DNA of 64,000 bases from Parvularcula oceani (GTDB lineage: Bacteria; Pseudomonadota; Alphaproteobacteria; Caulobacterales; Parvularculaceae). The DNA is taken from positions 62,001 to 126,000 of the forward strand of contig NZ_JPHU01000005.1 of assembly GCF_000733125.1 (NCBI RefSeq), written 5' to 3'. Positions 36,017-43,747 of the stretch are shown one piece after another. The translations under genes were made by a program, and so were the position numbers. The number at the start of each line of letters is the position of its first letter. Within the stretch, counting starts at the first letter, position 1. The notes beneath the pieces were generated by a model. That model did no database searches. It saw only the letters and a program-made list of their open reading frames with translations, and was not told the DNA's origin.

Positions 36017-37524
36017 CAGAACGCCCCTCCGCCGAAGCTGAGCGCGAGAAGGGATTCGGCGGCCCGCGTGGCGACGGAGACGACGGCCTCGCCGTCGAGC
36101 CCGACATATACATTGGCGGCGGTGACGAGTCCCATCGGGACCAGCATGGTCATGGGCACGCGCAGCGGCGGCACGTCCGGTTCGGGATCGGCGAGGAACA
36201 TCTCATAGGCGACGCGCCCGATATAGGCGACCGCGAGAAGCGAGGACGCCACGATCAGGAGCACGATCAGGAGCGAGGGAACGACCAGCGTGGCATCGAA
36301 CGCCGCCCGGATCAGCACGAATTTCGACACGAAGCCCGCCGTCAACGGCACGCCGACGAGGCTGAGCCCGGCGATGAGGAAGCAGGCCGCCGTGAAGGGC
36401 ATGCGCCTGCCCATCCCGCGGTAATCGGCCAGCCGGTGGCTGCCCACGGCATAGAAGACCGCGCCGACGGCCATGAAGAGCGCCGCCTTCATCAGGGCGT
36501 GGTTGAAGACATGGGTGAGCGCGGCGGCGACGCCGGCCTCGGTCGCGAAGCTGATGCCGAGCAGCATGTAGCCGATCTGCGCGACCGAGCTGAAGGCGAG
36601 CATCTGCTTCACGTCGTCCCGGAAGACCGCCACGAAGCTCGCGAAGAACATGCCGGCGAGGCCGAGGATCAGGAAGAAGGCGAAGGCCACTTCGGTGAAC
36701 GGCGTCGAGAAGCCGAACACGGTGAACATGAAGCGCAGCATGGCATAGACCGCCACCTTGGTCGCCGTCGATGCGAGGAACGCCGTCACCGCCGAAGGCG
36801 CGAAGGTATAGGCATCGGGCAGCCAGCGATGCAGCGGGAACATTGCGAGCTTCAGCCCGAGGCCCGTCACGATGAAGGCGAAGGCGGCGCGCACCACCTT
36901 GTTGTCCTGCCCGGCCAGCCGCTCGTGCAGGTCGAGCATGTTGAGCGTGCCGGTCATCTGGTAGAGGAGGCCGAGCCCGATGACGAAGAATGTCGCGCCG
37001 ATCGTGCCGAGCACGAGATAGGTGAAGGCCGCGGTCAGCGCCCGCCTGTCCTGCTTCGCGCCCATGGCGACGAGCGCATAGGTGGACAGGGAGCTGATCT
37101 CGAGGAAGACGAAGACGTTGAAGGCGTCGCCCGTCGCCACGACGCCCAGAAGGCCGGTCATGCAGATCAGGAAGGCGCCGTAGAAGGCGGAGCTCTGCGC
37201 ATTGCCGATCTCGTATTCGACCGAGCTGCGCGCATAGGGAAAGACCAGCGCCGCCATGCCCGAGACGAGCGCCATCACGATCGCCCCGGCAAGGTCGATC
37301 CGGTAGACGATCCCGAGAGGCGCCGCCCAGCCGCCGAGATAATAGGTCAACGTGCCTTCTTGCAGCACGACGCCCAGAAGCGCGGCCGACAGCGCGAAGC
37401 AGATCCAGGTGATCAGGGTCGAGAACAGCCAGGGCGCGCGTCCCTTGGGCAGCAGCACGCAGACCGGAGCGGCGACCAGCGGAACGACGACCGGCAGGAC
37501 GGGAAGATGATCGAGCAGGCTCAC
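36016..37524 (-). CDS. mrpD: Mrp-type Na+/H+ antiporter subunit D (first copy)
   Basis: A 502-residue polytopic protein and the most canonical MrpD of the three. The conserved glutamate is in VFLEISSLSTYALVA, the lysine in GLGLKLAMFPLHRWLPDAY, and the discontinuous-helix region reads FNHALMKAALFM. The start is GTG 37524, overlapping the mrpC stop as GTGA. Together with MrpC and other subunits it forms a proton/cation-translocating membrane complex. Confidence 0.92.
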   Translation of the reverse strand: MSLLDHLPVLPVVVPLVAAPVCVLLPKGRAPWLFSTLITWICFALSAALLGVVLQEGTLTYYLGGWAAPLGIVYRIDLAGAIVMALVSGMAALVFPYARSSVEYEIGNAQSSAFYGAFLICMTGLLGVVATGDAFNVFVFLEISSLSTYALVAMGAKQDRRALTAAFTYLVLGTIGATFFVIGLGLLYQMTGTLNMLDLHERLAGQDNKVVRAAFAFIVTGLGLKLAMFPLHRWLPDAYTFAPSAVTAFLASTATKVAVYAMLRFMFTVFGFSTPFTEVAFAFFLILGLAGMFFASFVAVFRDDVKQMLAFSSVAQIGYMLLGISFATEAGVAAALTHVFNHALMKAALFMAVGAVFYAVGSHRLADYRGMGRRMPFTAACFLIAGLSLVGVPLTAGFVSKFVLIRAAFDATLVVPSLLIVLLIVASSLLAVAYIGRVAYEMFLADPEPDVPPLRVPMTMLVPMGLVTAANVYVGLDGEAVVSVATRAAESLLALSFGGGAF

Positions 37525-38207
37525 GAGGCTGGCGCGCCTTCGGGTTGCGCGTCGCCGAAGCTCGCCGCGTTGTCCATCGCTTCCAGAGCGTCCTCCTCGA
37601 CCGTGCCGTAGGCCTCTTTGATTCGCACCGCGATGGCGAGGCCGACAGCCGTCGTCGCGACGCCGACGACGATGGCCGTCAGGATCAGGACATGCGGGAG
37701 CGGGTTCGAATAGAGAACGTCGCCCGCGCCGCGCATGATCTCCACGGCCTCGACCCCCGGGGGGTCGCCGACCGGCACGGCCCGGGTGGCCTCGATCAGC
37801 AGCTCCGCATGTTCGGGATCGACGCCGACTTCGGCGCCGCCGAGCTGGTCGCCGCCGCCCGGCAGGTCGGCATGTCCGACTTCCGCGCCCGGCAGGATCT
37901 CCGCGCCGTGCCCGGCCGCGTCATGGTCCGGGGCGGCGTGGCCGGCCGCTGCGTGCGCGCCCTCGCCATGCGGGGCGCCGTGGCCCTCCTCCTCGGCATG
38001 GCCGCCGATCAGGATCGGCGCGGTGCCGCCCGCCACCTTTCCGATGGTGATGTAGAAGATGAAGACGGAGGTCTGGAAGATGTTCAGACCGATCACGGTC
38101 TTCACGAGGTTCCCCCGAGAGAACACCGTGTACAGGCCCGTCATCATCAGCACGATGACGATCCAGTAATTGTAGCGGGCGATAACGAAGTCGAGAACGT
38201 CTACCAT
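37521..38207 (-). CDS. mrpC: Mrp-type Na+/H+ antiporter subunit C with a histidine-rich insert
   Basis: A 228-residue NuoK-like subunit, about twice the usual 110 residues. Helices are at about 13-29, 33-56 and 169-195. Between the second and third helix, where ordinary MrpC has a short loop, lies an insert of about 100 residues (62-166). It contains nine histidines at 70, 76, 80, 85, 90, 95, 100, 112 and 133 in an Ala/Gly/Asp/Glu background. Five of these are exactly five residues apart. The insert could bind divalent metal or act as a pH-responsive element; this is inference. The rest, such as VIGLNIFQTSVFIF and PHVLILTAIVVG, is canonical. Confidence 0.9.
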   Translation of the reverse strand: MVDVLDFVIARYNYWIVIVLMMTGLYTVFSRGNLVKTVIGLNIFQTSVFIFYITIGKVAGGTAPILIGGHAEEEGHGAPHGEGAHAAAGHAAPDHDAAGHGAEILPGAEVGHADLPGGGDQLGGAEVGVDPEHAELLIEATRAVPVGDPPGVEAVEIMRGAGDVLYSNPLPHVLILTAIVVGVATTAVGLAIAVRIKEAYGTVEEDALEAMDNAASFGDAQPEGAPAS

Positions 38208-38647
38208 GCGTCGTCCGAAGGCTCGGCCTCCCTGCCTGCGAAGACGTAGAAGATCTGCAGCATGGTGCTCGCCACTGCGAGGCCGACACCGAACTCCACG
38301 ACCAGGATGCCGATATGCTGGCCCGCATTGTGGTGGCTGTCCGGGTCGATCACGTCGTAATCGAGGAAATTGGCGCCCAGAAGGAGCGTCAGGACGCCGG
38401 TGCCTGCATAGATGAGGACGCCGAGCGCCATGCCCGCCGTCAGGATGCGCGGCGGGATCGCCTTCTTCGTCGCCTGAAGTCCGAAGCCGAGCGCGTGCAG
38501 GACGAAGGCGACCGCCATGATCACGCCGGCCTGAAAGCCGCCGCCGGGGCCGTAATCGCCGTGGAACTGCACATAGAGCGCGAACAGGACGATCGGCGCG
38601 AACAGCACCTTGATCGTGACGCGCAGGATGACGTGCCCCATGCCCAT
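38201..38647 (-). CDS. mrpB: Mrp-type Na+/H+ antiporter subunit B
   Basis: A 148-residue membrane protein of the MnhB/MrpB domain family with about four helices. The signature FHGDYGPGGGFQAGVIMA sits in the first loop, and GQHIGILVVEFGVGLAVASTM is near the C-terminus. It overlaps mrpC by seven bases and follows the DUF4040 gene after 15 bases. Confidence 0.9.
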   Translation of the reverse strand: MGMGHVILRVTIKVLFAPIVLFALYVQFHGDYGPGGGFQAGVIMAVAFVLHALGFGLQATKKAIPPRILTAGMALGVLIYAGTGVLTLLLGANFLDYDVIDPDSHHNAGQHIGILVVEFGVGLAVASTMLQIFYVFAGREAEPSDDAW

Positions 38648-38662
38648 GCTGCCCCTACCCTT

Positions 38663-39331
38663 CTAGCGCGGTCCGTCGGAGAGGACGGTTTCGTCCCCGT
38701 CGCCGCGCTCTTCGCGCTCGATCGCCTCGGGCGGCTGCGGATCGTTCACCTTGCGCCCGCCCCGGATCGAGCCCGCTCCGAGAAGCAGCATGCAGGCGAG
38801 GCCGGCGGTGAAGACGACGAGGGTCTCGCCCAGCGTGTCATATCCGCGATAGCTGGCGAGAACGGCGGTGACGATGTTCGGAACGTCGATGTCTTCGGGG
38901 CTGCGCTCGATATAGGCCTGGCCGACATATGCATTGGCCGGCGCGTTCGGATCCCCGAAGGCGGGCATGTCGATCGTCGCATAGACGAGCGCGGCGCCGA
39001 CGATGCCGACGATGAAGAGCGGCAGGAACTTGCGCTGGCGCGTCACGGGCGTCTCCCGCCGCGAGGTGAGCGCCATGCCGGACAGGACGAGCACGGTTGA
39101 AACCCCCGCCCCCACGGCCGCCTCGGTGAAGGCGACGTCCACCGCATCGAGGCTGACGAAGAAGGCCGCCGACAGGAGAGAGTAGATGCCGGACAGCATG
39201 GCGACGCCGAACAGGCGCCGCATGCGGACCATGGCGAGCCCGCAGATGACGAGAAGCGTCAGCAGCGAGAGGTCCAGAAGGACGGTGGAGCTGAGCTGCT
39301 CCTCGAATGGCAGGATGACCGGCTCAGCCAC
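38663..39331 (-). CDS. DUF4040 domain protein corresponding to the MrpA C-terminal part
   Basis: A 222-residue membrane protein with about five to six helices. The segment VDVAFTEAAVGAGVSTVLVLSG is the DUF4040 hallmark found at the C-terminal side of MrpA and in MbhD/MbhE-type hydrogenase subunits. Thus the MrpA tail is encoded as a separate subunit while the NuoL-like main body is not present at this position. The start is GTG 39331, overlapping the mrpG end by eight bases. Confidence 0.85.
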   Translation of the reverse strand: MAEPVILPFEEQLSSTVLLDLSLLTLLVICGLAMVRMRRLFGVAMLSGIYSLLSAAFFVSLDAVDVAFTEAAVGAGVSTVLVLSGMALTSRRETPVTRQRKFLPLFIVGIVGAALVYATIDMPAFGDPNAPANAYVGQAYIERSPEDIDVPNIVTAVLASYRGYDTLGETLVVFTAGLACMLLLGAGSIRGGRKVNDPQPPEAIEREERGDGDETVLSDGPR

Positions 39332-39731
39332 GGCGCGCTCCTTCGGGCAGCGTCACCCGGGGCGGCCGCCCCGCATCATAGGGGTAAGGCTGCGGCCCTT
39401 CCCCCTCCTTGGCATAGGTGAGGCTGCGCCCGGTGAGCGGGTTGAGCCCGCCGACAAAGGCGGCATGCGCGGCCGCATGGGTGCTGACCGGCGAGGTCAT
39501 CAGAAGGAAGAAGAAGATGAAGAGGAGCTTCACGACGGTCGAAAGGTCGTCCGCCTGCAGCGCCATGGCGAGCAGGATGAGGTCCGCACCCATCGTATCG
39601 GTGACGCCCGCCGCGTGCAGGCGCGTATAGAAGTCCGGGAAGCGCAGCACGCCGAGCGCGCCCGCGAAGACGAGAATCCCGCCGGCCACGAACAGCGCCC
39701 AGGAGAGGATGTCGAGCGAGAGCTCAATCAT
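39324..39731 (-). CDS. mrpG: Mrp-type Na+/H+ antiporter subunit G
   Basis: A 135-residue membrane protein of the MnhG/MrpG family with three helices. The signature GALGVLRFPDFYTRLHAAGVTDTMG is intact. The C-terminal tail after residue 90 is polar and longer than in minimal homologues. ATG 39731 is chosen; it overlaps the mrpF end by eight bases. Confidence 0.9.
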   Translation of the reverse strand: MIELSLDILSWALFVAGGILVFAGALGVLRFPDFYTRLHAAGVTDTMGADLILLAMALQADDLSTVVKLLFIFFFLLMTSPVSTHAAAHAAFVGGLNPLTGRSLTYAKEGEGPQPYPYDAGRPPRVTLPEGARRG

Positions 39732-40032
39732 GCCGCGTGTCCTCCGCTCGCGTCTCCGGCACATCGCCCGTCATCACCGGCGCGAGCGCCTCGTAACGGA
39801 AGAATTTCAGGATCGCGATGGTCGCGACGAAATTCAGGAGCGCATAGAGCAGCGCGATGTCGAGGAAATCCGGCCGCCCCGTCAGGAAGCCGGTCAGCCC
39901 CAGAAGCAGGACCGTCTTGGTGCCGAAGCTGTTGACCGCGAGCACGCGGTCGTAAAGCGTCGGCCCGAGAATGGCCCGCGCCAGGACGAGAGCCATCGCC
40001 ACGATGACGGCCACGGTCGCGACAGCGAACAT
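39724..40032 (-). CDS. mrpF: Mrp-type Na+/H+ antiporter subunit F
   Basis: A 102-residue three-helix membrane protein of the MnhF/MrpF family, with GPTLYDRVLAVNSFGTKTVLLL as the core signature and DIALLYALLNFVATIAILKF in the last helix. ATG 40032 overlaps the mrpE stop by one base (TGATG). Confidence 0.9.
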   Translation of the reverse strand: MFAVATVAVIVAMALVLARAILGPTLYDRVLAVNSFGTKTVLLLGLTGFLTGRPDFLDIALLYALLNFVATIAILKFFRYEALAPVMTGDVPETRAEDTRHD

Positions 40033-40577
40033 CAAGACGCCTCCGCCCCCCGGTCTGAGGCGGCGTCGAGCCGCCCTCTCAGCCGGTCGAAGCGCCGGAC
40101 CTTCGCGCCCATGGCGGCGATCCCCTCTTCATCGGCGAGGCTTTCGGTCAATGCGTGGATGACGAGGCGGTCCTTGCCGACATCCACCGTCACCGTGCCG
40201 GGGGTCAGCGTGACGGAATTGCCGAAGATCGTCCGTCCAAGGTCGGTGCGCTGCCCCGCCGGAACCGCGATCATCTTGGGCGAGAGCGCGAGGCGCGGCC
40301 GCAGCACTTCCTTCGTGACCAGAACATTCGCCTTGCCGATCTCGAGCGTCAGCCAGACGAGATAGCCGAGCACGCCGGGAAAGATCTGGGTGGGCACCCC
40401 CTCGCGGTCGAGAAGGCCCATGTGATGCGTCAGCCAGACGGTCAGCGCGACGCTCGCCGCGCCGAAGGCCAGAAGCGTCGCCTCGTCGAAATACCATGAC
40501 AGCAGCAGCCACAGCCCGGCGAGCCCCAGGATCAGGGCGAGATGGCGACCTGCAAGCGTGGCGAGATAGCGAAGCAT
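40032..40577 (-). CDS. mrpE: Mrp-type Na+/H+ antiporter subunit E
   Basis: A 181-residue protein of the MnhE/MrpE family. Two or three N-terminal helices are followed by a cytoplasmic domain with the signature SVTLTPGTVTVDVGKDRLVIHAL. It is the first gene of the antiporter operon. The 181 bases between it and the next gene hold its promoter region; I see no distinctive motif there. Confidence 0.9.
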   Translation of the reverse strand: MLRYLATLAGRHLALILGLAGLWLLLSWYFDEATLLAFGAASVALTVWLTHHMGLLDREGVPTQIFPGVLGYLVWLTLEIGKANVLVTKEVLRPRLALSPKMIAVPAGQRTDLGRTIFGNSVTLTPGTVTVDVGKDRLVIHALTESLADEEGIAAMGAKVRRFDRLRGRLDAASDRGAEAS

Positions 40578-40758
40578 CGGTCCTGTATCGTTGGCGGACG
40601 GCCTGTCCTCGGCGGTGGGTGCGGCAAAAGCGTCAGCATGCGCCTCGGCGCCCGCAAAATCGCAGCTTTCGCCCGTAAAGCAACCACCGCCCCGCGAGAT
40701 CGCCCGCGAATGGTTGCAAAATCTATCGAAATCAGCGGCTTGCGCGTTCTACAGCGCC

Positions 40759-41952
40759 TCAGATCGCGCCCAGATAGCCTTCGCTCTCGCCCTGAGGCGC
40801 CTTGCGCACTTCTGCACGGGGCCGCGCCGGCGCGGCCGCCTCCGGCCTCCAGTCCCAATAGCGCAGGATGGTGCGGGAATAGTCGCGGGCGATGCTGTCG
40901 AAGACTTCCAAGAGCTCCTCCTGGCGCGCCTCGCCGAAATGCGGCCCTTCGGCCTCCCGGCTCGTCATCAGCGCGGCATCGCGCTGGATGGCGGAGAAGG
41001 CGCTGCGGGACACGCCCGCGCTCTTGGACAGGATCGCGAAGGGTTCGCCGCCGGGATCGAGAAGAGCGCGGGTCGCCGTGTCCGTGCCCACGCCCGCAAG
41101 GAGGCCGACCGCTTCGCAGAGCTCCCCGGTCGGTCGCGCCCGCGCCGCCGTGAGGGTGCGCTCCACGACCTCGACCGTCACGGTCTCGCCGTTCTTGCCG
41201 CGCGGACGGTGCCTGCGGTCGATCAGCTTGAGCATGCTCTTGACCAGGGGGTCGGGGGCGGGATCGGTGAAGACGTTGACGAAGAGCGATTGCAGCGAAT
41301 CCTGAAGGACCGACCTGTCCAGCGAAAAGCGGGAGAGGACGCGGCGCCTGGTCGACGCGTCGCACCACCAGAACATGGTGAAGCCCTGGGCGGGCTGGAG
41401 TTCGGGCCGCTTCAGGAGCGGATCGCGCAAGGCCACGTCATGCTGCGTGCGCTGCACCAGATGGTCGAGGCGCAGAGGCGAGAGCACCAGGTTCTCGCGC
41501 TCGAGGATCCTCAGGGCGACCGAGGATTCGTCCCGCTCCAGGAGCACGTCCGCCACGGCGCCGGTGATGTCGTCGCGCTCCGCGATCAGCGCGCGATGCT
41601 CCGCGCTGATGCCCGCCGCCTCGGCCAGAAGCATCTCGGGAAGGTTCGGCACCTCCCGCAGGAGAGGGGCCGCGACGGGGGCCTCGTCCAGGAGGAGGCG
41701 CCGGAGGAGGCTCGGCGGCACTGTCGGCAGGCCGGCCAGCCGCCGGGCGACGTCGATCCGTGCTGGCACCTCGGTCCCGGCCAGGAGCGCGCCGAGGATG
41801 TCGGCCGTGAAGGCACGTTCGTTCAGCGTCTGCCGGCCCGTCGGCAGCGCAAGGACATCGGCCAGCTTGCCGAGAAGCTCCCGGCGCGTGGTCGATCCGG
41901 CGCTATCTGTTCCGCGAGGCTCTATCGCCGCGCTCGCCACGGTCTGGCTCAT
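40759..41952 (-). CDS. DUF2336 domain-containing protein
   Basis: A 397-residue soluble, mostly helical protein with the pattern of the alphaproteobacterial DUF2336 family: N-terminal heat-like helices (TTRRELLGKLADVL, ADILGALL, LLRRLLLDEAPVAAPLLREVPNLPE) and a long helical middle. No catalytic motif is seen. AAGGAG before ATG 41952 supports the start. It is transcribed toward the antiporter operon from its own upstream region. Confidence 0.75.
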   Translation of the reverse strand: MSQTVASAAIEPRGTDSAGSTTRRELLGKLADVLALPTGRQTLNERAFTADILGALLAGTEVPARIDVARRLAGLPTVPPSLLRRLLLDEAPVAAPLLREVPNLPEMLLAEAAGISAEHRALIAERDDITGAVADVLLERDESSVALRILERENLVLSPLRLDHLVQRTQHDVALRDPLLKRPELQPAQGFTMFWWCDASTRRRVLSRFSLDRSVLQDSLQSLFVNVFTDPAPDPLVKSMLKLIDRRHRPRGKNGETVTVEVVERTLTAARARPTGELCEAVGLLAGVGTDTATRALLDPGGEPFAILSKSAGVSRSAFSAIQRDAALMTSREAEGPHFGEARQEELLEVFDSIARDYSRTILRYWDWRPEAAAPARPRAEVRKAPQGESEGYLGAI

Positions 41953-42068
41953 TCTTTCGCTCCTTGCGGCGCCGGGCCATCCTTTCACGCTCCGCTTAAC
42001 GCCCTGTTTCGCTATGGCCGGATCCCGCATGGCGCGGTAAGGGATGAAGAACGCTCGCCTTATCCGGG

Positions 42069-42362
42069 ATGACCTCCATGAGCCGCCGCTATCTCCTGCT
42101 CCCTCTGGGACTGCTGCTCGCCGCCTGCGTGACGAGCGAGGCCGCCTCCGGGCCCTTCTTCGGCGCAGGCATCAGCGATGGGTGCCGCACGGCGGAAGCG
42201 CGCAATGCCAGCTTCTCGACCGAAACCTTCCGCGACGAGACCCTCTTCGAGACCGAGGCGAGCTATAGGGCCGGCTGGCGCTCGGGCTATGCGCAATGCC
42301 AGCCGGGGCAGGACGCGACCGCCCGGCCCGAGGACCTCGGCGAGCAGGAACTCCAGTTCTAG
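42069..42362 (+). CDS. Small predicted lipoprotein
   Basis: A 97-residue protein with a near-ideal lipobox LLAAC after a short basic-hydrophobic signal (SRRYLLLPLGL), so it is probably lipidated and exported. The mature part has two cysteines (DGCRTAEA and YAQCQPG) and no family that I recognise. ATG 42069 and ATG 42078 are both possible starts; the second gives the tighter signal peptide. It is divergent from the DUF2336 gene. Confidence 0.7.
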   Translation: MTSMSRRYLLLPLGLLLAACVTSEAASGPFFGAGISDGCRTAEARNASFSTETFRDETLFETEASYRAGWRSGYAQCQPGQDATARPEDLGEQELQF

Positions 42363-42486
42363 AAAAGCGCTGAAGCCATTGCAGTGCAGCATGCCATTCC
42401 TGCCTGCGGCGACTTGCCTCTCCTCCCTCTTGAGTTAGCCTCTTCCTGAGCAGCAGGTGGAGGCTGCTTTGAGGTGGGAGGCGAAT

Positions 42487-43062
42487 ATGACGAGACTGGT
42501 CTTCAGCACGCCCTTCGCGTTGATCGCGACGGCCCTGCTCTTCGCGATGATGTACGGCCTGATCAAGCCTGCGGACATCGTGGCGATCGGCAGCAAGACG
42601 CCCATTCCCGTCCTGCCCTTCGTTCCGCCGGACACGCCGCCCGCCCCGCCCGAACGCGTCCGGCCCAAAGCCCTGCCGGAGGCGCCGGCGCCCGTCGAGA
42701 TCACCTTCACCCGCCCTGCGCCCGGAGGAGAAACGCTGACGACCTCTCTTCCGAGGCCCGGCGGTGCCGAAGGCGGCGTCGTCATTGCCGGTTCGACCAG
42801 CCTCATGCCGATCGTCACGCTCGCGCCCGCCTATCCGGCGCGCTGCCAGTCCTCGGGCGCCGAAGGCTTCGCGACGGTGCAATACGACGTGACGCTCCAG
42901 GGCCTCGTCACCAATGCGCGGGTGACCGGCAGCTCGCATCGCTGCTTCGAACGCGCGGCGCTCGATGCGATCGCGGCGTGGCGCTATCAGCCGAGCATGG
43001 CGGGCGGCGCGGGCTACATCGAGCGCGGCGTGACCAAGCGCTTCGCATTCGAGCTGAACTGA
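42487..43062 (+). CDS. TonB family C-terminal domain protein
   Basis: A 191-residue protein. One N-terminal transmembrane helix (about 8-27) leads to a short proline-rich stretch (PFVPPDTPPAPPERVRP) and a C-terminal TonB-like domain with YPARCQSSGAEGFATVQYDVTLQG and AALDAIAAWRYQPS. Such proteins transmit proton-motive energy to outer-membrane receptors or act as periplasmic interaction modules. No ExbB/ExbD genes are adjacent. GGGAGG nine bases upstream fixes ATG 42487. Confidence 0.82.
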   Translation: MTRLVFSTPFALIATALLFAMMYGLIKPADIVAIGSKTPIPVLPFVPPDTPPAPPERVRPKALPEAPAPVEITFTRPAPGGETLTTSLPRPGGAEGGVVIAGSTSLMPIVTLAPAYPARCQSSGAEGFATVQYDVTLQGLVTNARVTGSSHRCFERAALDAIAAWRYQPSMAGGAGYIERGVTKRFAFELN

Positions 43063-43155
43063 GCGCTGCCATTGGCGGTCACACATGCGTGCGCACGGCT
43101 TTGTGCCGCCCGGGGCCGGGAATAGCCTGCCCCCGCACGCATGAGGGAGAGAGAA

Positions 43156-43710
43156 ATGCGACACGCCCTGCTCACCACCGCCGGAGCGCTCGCCGCGCTG
43201 ACAGGACCGGCCTTCGCCCAGTCCTTTTCCGGAGAGGACGTCCAGAACTTCATTGTCGTGATGGAGGAGATGGAGACCCTGTCCGAACGCTATCCGGACG
43301 AGGATCTTTCGGAGGGTCTCGGCATCGAGCCGGGCGACATGAACGCCATGATCTCCGAGAGCGGCGAGATGACGATCTTCTCGCGCATCGCGGACAGCCT
43401 CGACGGCTCGACCGATGCGCAGCAGGCCGCCAGAAGCGCCATCCTCGAAAACGGCTTCGACAGCCTGCCTGATTGGGGCGAGACCTCGGATGCCATCATG
43501 ATGGCCTATCTCGCGACCGAGATGGATCCAGATGACATGGCCGGGATGGATCAGGTCACGCCCGAGATGATGGCGATGATGCCGCCTTCGGCCCGCGCCC
43601 AGATGGAGGCGGTCATGCGCATGATGGACGCGATAAAGAGCGTTCCGCAGGACGACATCGACACCCTGCGGCCCTATCGCGGCCAGCTCGAGGACGCCCT
43701 CGACCAGTAA
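43156..43710 (+). CDS. Exported methionine-rich protein of unknown function
   Basis: A 184-residue protein with a signal peptide ending AFAQS. The mature part is acidic and rich in methionine (18 of about 163 residues), concentrated in the C-terminal half (EMDPDDMAGMD, EMMAMMPP and AVMRMMDA). I recognise no family. Methionine clusters in exported proteins can bind Cu(I), but that is speculative here. GGGAGAGAGAA before ATG 43156 sets the start; an ATG at 43141 lies before that site. It is convergent with gcvPB. Confidence 0.7.
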   Translation: MRHALLTTAGALAALTGPAFAQSFSGEDVQNFIVVMEEMETLSERYPDEDLSEGLGIEPGDMNAMISESGEMTIFSRIADSLDGSTDAQQAARSAILENGFDSLPDWGETSDAIMMAYLATEMDPDDMAGMDQVTPEMMAMMPPSARAQMEAVMRMMDAIKSVPQDDIDTLRPYRGQLEDALDQ

Positions 43711-43747
43711 GGAAGATGGCGGCGGCTATTCCGCCGCCATCGCTTCC
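43711..43747. terminator. Hairpin spanning the gcvPB stop codon
   Basis: GATGGCGGCGG (43715-43725) pairs perfectly with CCGCCGCCATC (43731-43741), with a further GGAAG/CTTCC pairing outside. The 5-base loop contains the gcvPB stop codon. No T run flanks it. It can serve both convergent genes. Confidence 0.45.
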
